Assembly: GCA_021790415.1 (NCBI GenBank)
Contig: JAJYDZ010000102.1
Location: 1 to 6,533, forward strand
Reading direction: 5' to 3'
DNA length: 6,533 nt
DNA from: Thermoplasmata archaeon
Lineage (GTDB): Archaea > Thermoplasmatota > Thermoplasmata > Thermoplasmatales > Thermoplasmataceae
Shown: positions 1-4,573 of the stretch, in pieces
Position numbering within the stretch: the stretch's first letter is position 1
Layout of the letters: every line of letters begins with the position of its first letter
Position numbers and translations under genes: made by a program
Notes under the pieces: model-generated
The model's database searches: none
The model's input: only the letters and a program-made list of their open reading frames with translations
What the model was told of the DNA's origin: nothing

Positions 1-198
1 TTTCATGCTCACCGGTATAGGATTATGGATAATTTCCCCAGTTCCCAGAGAGAAAGTAATCTTATGGCTTGGACATGTTATGCAGGCATTACTTTTCAAT
101 TTTCCAAGAAATATAGGACCCTTCCGGTGAGGGCATTTTGATTCATAGGCAAAGAATTTCCCTTCCCAGAAAGTTATTGTTAGATCCTCATCGTCCAT
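1..198 (-). CDS. Rieske [2Fe-2S] domain protein, 3' part missing (window edge)
   Basis: Small soluble Rieske-type ferredoxin of the kind that passes single electrons to reductases or oxygenases. From the ATG at 198, the visible 66 residues contain C22-P-H24 and, 17 residues later, C42-P-S-H45. This is the CxH...CxxH signature whose two Cys and two His bind a [2Fe-2S] cluster; the stretches FFAYESKCPHRKGP and CITCPSHK are typical of the fold. No signal peptide or membrane anchor is visible. The start is doubtful. Residues matching the first strand of the fold (SSFRDGEKKRFE) lie upstream of this ATG, and the frame stays open back to 264, directly after the thioredoxin reductase TGA (267-265) and in the same frame. 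No ATG, GTG or TTG exists in that stretch; CTG at 258 or ATT at 249 would be non-standard starts. It is the third gene of the thioredoxin / thioredoxin reductase operon. Family assignment is firm; role and start are not. Confidence 0.85.
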   Translation of the reverse strand, partial: MDDEDLTITFWEGKFFAYESKCPHRKGPIFLGKLKSNACITCPSHKITFSLGTGEIIHNPIPVSMK

Positions 199-264
199 TT
201 CAAAGCGTTTCTTTTCTCCATCTCTAAAGGAACTTTTTAAAAGTCTAATCTGCCCCAGTAAAAA

Positions 265-1227
265 TCAACTCTTCTTAGAATCAATAAATTTCCAGTCAGA
301 TTTCAGTGAGCCTTTGCCTCTTTTCTTATGAATGTAGTTTATGCATGAAAGAGCCGCCACAGATCCCTGACCTGCAGATATGACAGCCTGCTTGTAAGGG
401 ATATTTGTGACATCACCACAGGCGTAAATCCCGGGATGGCTTGTAGCACAGAATTGGTCCACGATGACCTCACCTGAGGCATTTAAGGTAACCAGATCTT
501 TTATGAAGCCTGTTTTTGCGACATACCCCATCTCAACAAATACCGCCTCGATTTTTAGTTTCTCTTCTGCACCTGATTTTTGATCCCTGAGAAGTAGTGA
601 TTCTACATTCCTTTCCCCTAAAATTTCAAGAATCTCTCTTTCAGTTAGAAAAACAACATTCTCGTGAGCCTTAACTTCATTGACCATTTCCTCGCTTCCT
701 GAGATTCTCGAACCCTTTTGAACAACATAAACCTTTGAAGCTACGGTACTTAGATATAACGCTGCCTGAAGTGCATGATCGCCGGCACCGGCAACAGCCA
801 CCTCCTTATTCTTATAAAGTGGGCCATCACAAATTGAACAGTAAGACACTCCAAGACCCTTTAATTTATCCTCACCTTTGACATTAAGATCTCTTGGGGT
901 TTTTCCGAAGGCAAGAATTAAACCTTCGCTTTCAAATTCACCTGAGAACGTCTTAATTTTGAATAGATTTCCATCTGTGGAGATATTTATGACTTCATCA
1001 TAGACATATCTGACACCATACAGTGAAGCCTGTTCCTGAAACTTAGATGCAAGGTCAAATCCTGATATGGAATTGAATCCGGGGTAGTTTTGAATATCTG
1101 TTGTTAATAGACCTTGACCGCCAATATCCTTGGTAATGAGCAGGGTATTCATGCCCTGCCTTGCAGAATAAATGGCAGCAGTCAAGCCTGCAAAGGCTCC
1201 GCCAATGATTATCACATCATTTTCCAT
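265..1227 (-). CDS. trxB: Thioredoxin reductase-like FAD flavoprotein
   Basis: Cytoplasmic FAD enzyme of the low-molecular-weight thioredoxin reductase family (320 residues, usual length) that reduces the thioredoxin encoded just upstream. Visible parts are the N-terminal dinucleotide fold IIGGAFAG (7-14), the redox-active pair C130-S-I-C133 followed by DG, a second nucleotide fold AGAGDHA (146-152), and the C-terminal FAD motif GIYACGDV (266-273) followed by KQAVISAGQGSVAAL. After the second fold, bacterial enzymes have HRRxxxR, whose arginines grip the NADPH phosphate. Here the stretch reads VVQKGSRIS (168-176), so the arginine pair is Lys-Gly. From memory, the Thermoplasma acidophilum homologue Ta0984 reduces thioredoxin but uses neither NADPH nor NADH, and its pocket is similarly altered; a different reductant is therefore plausible here. 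The ATG lies one base after the thioredoxin stop, with no clear Shine-Dalgarno motif, which suggests translational coupling. Confidence 0.95.
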   Translation of the reverse strand: MENDVIIIGGAFAGLTAAIYSARQGMNTLLITKDIGGQGLLTTDIQNYPGFNSISGFDLASKFQEQASLYGVRYVYDEVINISTDGNLFKIKTFSGEFESEGLILAFGKTPRDLNVKGEDKLKGLGVSYCSICDGPLYKNKEVAVAGAGDHALQAALYLSTVASKVYVVQKGSRISGSEEMVNEVKAHENVVFLTEREILEILGERNVESLLLRDQKSGAEEKLKIEAVFVEMGYVAKTGFIKDLVTLNASGEVIVDQFCATSHPGIYACGDVTNIPYKQAVISAGQGSVAALSCINYIHKKRGKGSLKSDWKFIDSKKS

Positions 1228-1228
1228 A

Positions 1229-1630
1229 TTAATTCAGAAGTTTCTTAATTCTTGCATCAAGCATTGGTTTAGGTACTGCTCCTATGCTCATATCAACCAT
1301 CTTGCCGTCTTTGAACATTAGGACGGTTGGTATACTCCTTATATTAAATTCTGCAGAAACATTAGGGTTCTCATCCACATTTAATTTCCCGAATGTTACC
1401 TTTCCGGAATAATCCTTGGCAAGCTCTTCTATAACTGGTGAAAGATACCTGCAAGGTCCACACCATGCTGCCCAGAAATCTACTACGAGAATCTTCTCAC
1501 TTGCAACGCTTTTCATGAAATTTTCATCACTCAATTCTATCGGTTTCACATTTTTCACCTTTTGCGACATAATATCTTTAAGTAAATTTTGTCTTATGGC
1601 TTCAATGTTCTTTTCCTCAATATCTGTCAT
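1229..1630 (-). CDS. trxA: Thioredoxin with archaeal N-terminal extension
   Basis: Cytoplasmic thiol-disulfide oxidoreductase that keeps protein cysteines reduced. The thioredoxin fold covers about residues 31-133, with the catalytic motif DFWAAWCGPC at 51-60 (C57 and C60), the conserved LNVDENP region (83-89) and the cis-proline in RSIPT (P101). Before the fold is a charged helical stretch of about 30 residues (IEEKNIEAIRQNLLKDIMSQ), a common feature of archaeal thioredoxins that is absent from the E. coli protein. The ATG is supported by GGTGA at 1640-1636, five bases upstream, and by a TATA-like element at about 1678-1669. It is the first gene of a minus-strand operon: its TAA is one base from the thioredoxin reductase ATG. 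The gene is divergent from the regulator at 1737. Confidence 0.96.
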   Translation of the reverse strand: MTDIEEKNIEAIRQNLLKDIMSQKVKNVKPIELSDENFMKSVASEKILVVDFWAAWCGPCRYLSPVIEELAKDYSGKVTFGKLNVDENPNVSAEFNIRSIPTVLMFKDGKMVDMSIGAVPKPMLDARIKKLLN

Positions 1631-1635
1631 TTAGT

Positions 1636-1640
1636 TCACC
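1636..1640 (-). promoter_or_regulatory. Shine-Dalgarno site of the thioredoxin gene
   Basis: GGTGA on the minus strand, five bases before the ATG at 1630. It matches the archaeal anti-Shine-Dalgarno core and supports this start. With a TATA element centred near 1674, the expected transcript start is around 1648, giving a short leader of under 20 bases. Confidence 0.6.
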
Positions 1641-1668
1641 AAGATATTATAATATGTTATTACTTACT

Positions 1669-1716
1669 GATTTAATAGTTTTATGGTATTGCTAATACCA
1701 TGCAAAACTATAAATC
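1669..1716. promoter_or_regulatory. Palindromic divergent promoter/operator
   Basis: The core ATGGTATT-GCT-AATACCAT (1683-1701) is a perfect 8-base inverted repeat. Symmetry continues outward: AGTTTT (1677-1682) pairs with AAAACT (1704-1709) after a two-base offset, and GATTTA-AT on the left mirrors AT-AAATC on the right with one base inserted. The outer arms carry a TATA box in each direction: CTATAAATC at 1708-1716 on plus, about 26 bases before the regulator ATG at 1737, and CTATTAAATC at 1678-1669 on minus, about 26 bases before the inferred thioredoxin transcript start. A dimeric regulator bound to the core would cover both BRE regions and could control both genes. The regulator encoded next door is the obvious candidate (inference). 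Confidence 0.7.
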
Positions 1717-1736
1717 TTCTCAACGCATTTAGTATC

Positions 1737-2132
1737 ATGACCAATGCTAATTCACTCTACAAGATATCCTTGAAGAGTGCGTGCTGCGATGATCTTCTCA
1801 CATGTCTTTTCATGCTAGGTCAGACAGACGTGTTATTGTTTAACTGCATGGTCTTTAACAGAGAATATACTTTGGAGGAACTTGCTCAATTGTCGGGCAA
1901 GGATAAGACTACTGTTTTTAGATCTATGCAGAAATTAACAAGCATTGGTATAGTAATAAAGAATTCTAGAACAATTCCACGGGGAGGCTATTTTCATACA
2001 TACAACCTCAGTGATGTTGAAAATATTAAAAAGATTTCAATGGAAAGAATAAACTCCACACATGAGGGTTTTCTTCAACTTCTGGATCAGTTAATATTAG
2101 ATATAAATACAAGGATAAATCCGGACGATTGA
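1737..2132 (+). CDS. Winged helix-turn-helix transcriptional regulator, TrmB/MarR-like
   Basis: Predicted DNA-binding protein of 131 residues. The segment YTLEELAQLSGKDKTTVFRS (44-63) reads as a helix-turn-helix; MQKLTSIGIVIKNSRTIPRG (64-83) continues as recognition-helix end and wing. The C-terminal third (MERINSTHEGFLQLLDQLIL) is probably a dimerisation helix. There is no ligand-binding domain of full-length TrmB proteins. Four cysteines (C16, C17, C23, C37) cluster in the N-terminal helices, which would fit a thiol-based switch, but this is inference. I chose the ATG at 1737, not the in-frame ATG at 1683. The TATA box ends about 20 bases before 1737 (leaderless initiation), and the earlier start lies inside the palindromic operator, upstream of the TATA box. 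The gene is divergent from the thioredoxin operon and is likely to regulate it and itself. Its TGA directly abuts the stop of the convergent gene at 2133. The exact family is uncertain. Confidence 0.82.
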   Translation: MTNANSLYKISLKSACCDDLLTCLFMLGQTDVLLFNCMVFNREYTLEELAQLSGKDKTTVFRSMQKLTSIGIVIKNSRTIPRGGYFHTYNLSDVENIKKISMERINSTHEGFLQLLDQLILDINTRINPDD

Positions 2133-2143
2133 TTATCTAATCA
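2130..2143. repeat. Short palindrome spanning two convergent stop codons
   Basis: TGATTA-TC-TAATCA is a perfect 6-base inverted repeat that contains the TGA of the regulator (2130-2132) and, on the other strand, the TAA of the membrane protein gene (2135-2133). The two genes have no bases between them, so their transcripts must overlap at their 3' ends. The stem is too weak and lacks a T-run to be called a terminator. Confidence 0.4.
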
Positions 2144-2504
2144 TTATGATAAAACCTGCAACCAAACCAAAGAGTGTTCCAATGAGAAAACCTCCTCCCC
2201 CAACCAATGCAACTAGACTGAGAATCATTATAATGATCCCATTAAGAGCATGTTCTTTTTTGCTTCTTCTCATTCTTTCTGTTATACTCAATATTGTTGA
2301 TCCACATAACAGGGCAATTATGGAAAGAATTATTCCAAGAACACCAGTTAAGGCTACCAATCCAAACGACACATTATGAATGGCTAAGTATGCTGATCCA
2401 AGAATTATAGCTATAATATTAATAAACGCATTTAAAACTATAAAAATTGCAGCTAGTAATCCCAACAAATAAGTTATATCTCCAGCAGCTCCTCGTGAAG
2501 TCAT
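2133..2504 (-). CDS. Small multi-pass membrane protein of unknown function
   Basis: A 123-residue, very hydrophobic protein. Likely membrane segments are about 11-36, 46-73, 86-101 and 104-121, joined by one clearly charged loop ERMRRSKKEH (76-85), probably cytoplasmic. A GGGG motif (102-105) separates the last two segments and continues as FLIGTLFGLVAGFIIMI, a glycine-rich pattern seen in many small archaeal membrane proteins. I do not recognise a catalytic motif or a specific family. The start at 2504 is supported by a TATA-like TATTTTAAA at 2533-2525 on the minus strand, about 25 bases upstream, which fits a leaderless mRNA. The gene is convergent with the regulator and divergent from the reading frame at 2633. 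The opposite strand is also open over part of the gene, but it has no initiation signal and poor protein character. Confidence 0.8.
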   Translation of the reverse strand: MTSRGAAGDITYLLGLLAAIFIVLNAFINIIAIILGSAYLAIHNVSFGLVALTGVLGIILSIIALLCGSTILSITERMRRSKKEHALNGIIIMILSLVALVGGGGFLIGTLFGLVAGFIIMIR

Positions 2505-2524
2505 TCTACTGCATTAACTTGTGG

Positions 2525-2533
2525 TTTAAAATA
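2525..2533 (-). promoter_or_regulatory. TATA box of the small membrane protein gene
   Basis: TATTTTAAA on the minus strand, centred about 25 bases before the ATG at 2504. This is the spacing expected for transcription starting at or next to the start codon (leaderless). Confidence 0.5.
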
Positions 2534-2605
2534 GTTGACATCCTTCTGTTGCGGTAAAGGAAATATTATGAGTCTTATAGACTTATGAGACTAATTTGAA
2601 CATTG

Positions 2606-2613
2606 TTTAAAAA
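2606..2613 (+). promoter_or_regulatory. TATA box of the hypothetical gene at 2633
   Basis: TTTAAAAA, centred about 24 bases before the ATG at 2633, fits leaderless initiation. A second AT-rich element, CTTTAAATC at 2620-2628, is too close to that ATG to serve it. Confidence 0.4.
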
Positions 2614-2632
2614 ATTGAACTTTAAATCTTCA

Positions 2633-2935
2633 ATGAATGTAGATGCTCACTTTCTGTTACAGTTTATAGTGAATCCAGATATGGAAGATACTAATAATGC
2701 AGCGAGAGGTTCCGGACTTTCTGCGCTTTACATGAAAGTATCAGGGGAATCACGATCTAATTACAGATCCATGATTTATACAGGAATATTTTCAAATTAT
2801 TATACATTAAAATTGAGAGGGAACAATTTCATCTCAAATACCCATCTGTCATGGAAAGAAAGACCAGACATGGATAATGGATCAGGAACAACAGAGAACC
2901 AGGTTATAAATTTGCACAACGCTTATAAGGAATAA
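2633..2935 (+). CDS. Hypothetical protein, about 100 residues
   Basis: I do not recognise this protein. From the ATG at 2633 it has 100 residues, is polar, and has no membrane segment or signal peptide. It is rich in Asn, Ser and Tyr, with a hydrophobic stretch early (HFLLQFIV) and a mixed middle (RSNYRSMIYTGIFSNYYTLK). There are no cysteines or obvious catalytic motifs. An in-frame TTG at 2603 would add ten residues, but it lies before the TATA-like TTTAAAAA (2606-2613), which is correctly placed for leaderless initiation at 2633. AGA is the commonest arginine codon, as in the neighbours, and the competing forward frames stop at once. It is divergent from the membrane protein gene and lies 73 bases before the hydrogenase-like operon, with no sign of being part of it. 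It could be a real lineage-specific gene or a chance open frame. Confidence 0.45.
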   Translation: MNVDAHFLLQFIVNPDMEDTNNAARGSGLSALYMKVSGESRSNYRSMIYTGIFSNYYTLKLRGNNFISNTHLSWKERPDMDNGSGTTENQVINLHNAYKE

Positions 2936-2955
2936 TGATCTGACCTGTTGGCTAT

Positions 2956-2992
2956 GATGTCAGCCTTTAATCGCCGAAAAGCTGATGACATC
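2956..2992. promoter_or_regulatory. Inverted repeat around a TATA-like element, upstream of the hydrogenase-like operon
   Basis: GATGTCA (2956-2962) followed by GC is mirrored by GC and TGACATC (2981-2992), with a three-base bulge in the right arm. The loop holds CTTTAATC (2965-2972), the best TATA candidate for the operon; it predicts transcription starting near 2993 and a leader of about 16 bases with a Shine-Dalgarno motif. A protein binding both arms would block the promoter. No T-run follows, so a terminator for the preceding gene is less likely. Confidence 0.4.
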
Positions 2993-2998
2993 TGTTTA

Positions 2999-3003
2999 GG
3001 GTG
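2999..3003 (+). promoter_or_regulatory. Shine-Dalgarno site of the HyfC-like gene
   Basis: GGGTG, five bases before the ATG at 3009, contains the GGTG core complementary to the archaeal 16S rRNA tail and supports this start. Confidence 0.5.
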
Positions 3004-3008
3004 TAATA

Positions 3009-3956
3009 ATGATAGGGGGCATCATAGAAACGGCTATTCAGGTTATAGGAGTTTTAATTCTTGCACCTCTGGTTCAGGGAATATATGAGAATCTTAAGGC
3101 AAAAACAGAATCGAGGAGGGGCCCACCAGTTCTACAGCCCTATTATGACCTGTATAAATATCTTGTAAAGGAAAGAAATACAACTACCAGCGGTGGGGGA
3201 ATATATAGAATTGCTCCATACCTGGTGTTTTCCATTCTCTTTACCATATCATTTGTGATACCTGTTGTCATACCTGAGCCAACAGATTTTGCACCAATGG
3301 TTGATTTTCTTGGAGGAGCAATGTTGTTTTCTCTGGCTTCTGTCATCCTCATACTAGCCGCACTTGACTCAGGCAGCAACTATTCTGCATTGGGAGCGAG
3401 CAGATCGGCAACGTTCTCAGCACTTGCTGAGCCCACCCTTATTCTTGTATTTTTTGCCGTGGCGATCCAGACCGGAACGAACAATCCCTACATTACAAAC
3501 GAATCCATAGCCACAAGCTTCACAACTTATCTGTCGCTCACTCACATTCTGTCAATGATAGCTTTCCTCATGATATTTTTGTTTGAAACCGGAAAACTGC
3601 CTCTGGAGAGTTCTGGCTTATGGGAAATGGGAATGATTGACGAAGGCAGAACGTTTGAATACGGCGGCCGTGATTTATTTCTCATAAAGGAGTCGTCATG
3701 GATGAAACAATACCTCTTGGGATCCGTTCTACTCAATGTCTTCTTGTTTCCATGGTTTATGCAGAATTCTGTTCTTGGTGCCCTTGAGGATATCCCCATT
3801 ATGATAGTAAAGTGGATAATTTTGATCCTCATTGTAATATTTATTGAACAGAGCCTTGCTAAGGTTAGACTGTTTAAAATTGCCGATTATCTGGCAGTAT
3901 CGTTTACCCTGTCAATATTCTCTGTTGTCATATTTGTCCTGGGAGGTTTAGTATGA
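3009..3956 (+). CDS. hyfC: HyfC/HycD-like membrane subunit (NuoH family) of a group 4 hydrogenase-type complex
   Basis: Integral membrane subunit of 315 residues, the usual length for HyfC/HycD. In these complexes and in respiratory complex I it anchors the peripheral redox arm and links electron transfer to ion translocation. Family signatures are ESRRGPPVLQPYYDLYK (34-50) after the first helix, SALGASRSATFSALAEP (126-142) including E141, FETGKLPLESSG (192-203), MIDEGRTFEYGGRD (209-222) and IEQSLAKVRLF (279-289). About eight membrane segments can be traced, including 3-24, 67-88, 100-119, 176-194, 235-250, 262-281 and 292-314. It is the first gene of the operon; no hyfB-type gene precedes it. 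Its TGA overlaps the next ATG in ATGA. Group 4 hydrogenase, Ehr and related complexes share this subunit, so this gene alone does not decide the reaction. Confidence 0.93.
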   Translation: MIGGIIETAIQVIGVLILAPLVQGIYENLKAKTESRRGPPVLQPYYDLYKYLVKERNTTTSGGGIYRIAPYLVFSILFTISFVIPVVIPEPTDFAPMVDFLGGAMLFSLASVILILAALDSGSNYSALGASRSATFSALAEPTLILVFFAVAIQTGTNNPYITNESIATSFTTYLSLTHILSMIAFLMIFLFETGKLPLESSGLWEMGMIDEGRTFEYGGRDLFLIKESSWMKQYLLGSVLLNVFLFPWFMQNSVLGALEDIPIMIVKWIILILIVIFIEQSLAKVRLFKIADYLAVSFTLSIFSVVIFVLGGLV

Positions 3957-4573
3957 CAAATGTAGAAATTTTAAATGTTATAGCAGTTAGTTTATTGTTT
4001 ACCGGAATCTGGGCACAGATTGGAACATATATCATGTCTAAGGTGCATGTAATAATTGTTCAATCACTTCTTCTCTCTGTATATGCAATCTATCTTGGAA
4101 TCGCAACTGACTCAATTGATCTTGTGATCCTTGGAATACTCACAGCACTACTTCGCGGATTTCTTACGGCATATATCCTTTACAGAAAACTCCCTAAAAG
4201 GGGGAATATGTTCAGGGAGCTTTCGAAAGGTATTCCATCCATAACAATACTCAGTGTTGTTTTACTAGTTATATCTCTTGCAGTATATCACGAAGTCTTT
4301 TTCCCCTATACTGGAAGTAATATTGGAGGCATAGGTTTTGCCATGATGATCCAGGGTATGCTTCTTATCGCCTCAAGAAAAAACAAGATAGCTCAATTCA
4401 GTGGATATATTGAGGAAGAGAACGCAATTATTTTACTAAGTCTTGGCATTATTTCACTACCCCTCATAGTTGAAATCAGCGTATTACTTGATGTTCTTGC
4501 CCTTGTTATTGTTTCCGCAGTTCTAATATCAGAAACACTTGAAACAGAAAACCTTCAGGAGATGATCGGATGA
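3953..4573 (+). CDS. hyfE: HyfE-like membrane subunit
   Basis: Membrane subunit of 206 residues, close to E. coli HyfE (about 216). It has roughly seven hydrophobic segments (about 5-28, 31-50, 54-77, 97-113, 122-141, 157-174, 176-193), with a basic loop YRKLPKRGNMFRELSKG at 77-93. The conserved stretch of the family is visible as QFSGYIEEENAI (148-159). Part of HyfE corresponds to complex I subunit NuoK, which contributes to the ion path. The start is set by GGAGG at 3942-3946, six bases upstream, and by an ATGA overlap with the HyfC-like gene. Its own TGA overlaps the next ATG. The position between hyfC and hyfF supports the assignment. Confidence 0.88.
   Translation: MTNVEILNVIAVSLLFTGIWAQIGTYIMSKVHVIIVQSLLLSVYAIYLGIATDSIDLVILGILTALLRGFLTAYILYRKLPKRGNMFRELSKGIPSITILSVVLLVISLAVYHEVFFPYTGSNIGGIGFAMMIQGMLLIASRKNKIAQFSGYIEEENAIILLSLGIISLPLIVEISVLLDVLALVIVSAVLISETLETENLQEMIG

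Noticed and set aside
265..267. Selenocysteine reading of the TGA between thioredoxin reductase and the Rieske frame
   Set aside because: The reductase ends at the family's usual length, the TGA is not at a catalytic position, and archaeal selenocysteine use is known from a few methanogens and some Asgard-type lineages, not from the group suggested here.
1416..1634. Plus-strand open frame of 72 codons opposite thioredoxin
   Set aside because: It covers the thioredoxin active-site region in antisense and has no domain or start signal.
1683..1736. An earlier in-frame ATG (1683) that would lengthen the regulator by 18 residues
   Set aside because: It lies inside the palindromic operator and upstream of the TATA box at 1708-1716, so a transcript from that promoter could not include it. 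The added residues do not look like part of the domain.
2146..2379. Plus-strand open frame of 77 codons opposite the small membrane protein gene
   Set aside because: It is the complement of a clearly hydrophobic coding sequence, has no promoter or ribosome-binding signal, and its proline/threonine-rich start is typical of a shadow frame.
2603..2632. TTG start adding ten residues to the hypothetical protein
   Set aside because: It precedes the TATA-like element at 2606-2613, whose spacing fits initiation at the ATG at 2633.
2956..2992. Intrinsic terminator after the hypothetical gene
   Set aside because: The inverted repeat has a bulge, a long loop and no T-run after it; its placement around a TATA-like element makes a regulatory site more likely.
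3143..3832. Minus-strand open frames inside the HyfC-like gene
   Set aside because: They overlap a strongly supported gene, lack initiation signals and show no recognisable protein features.
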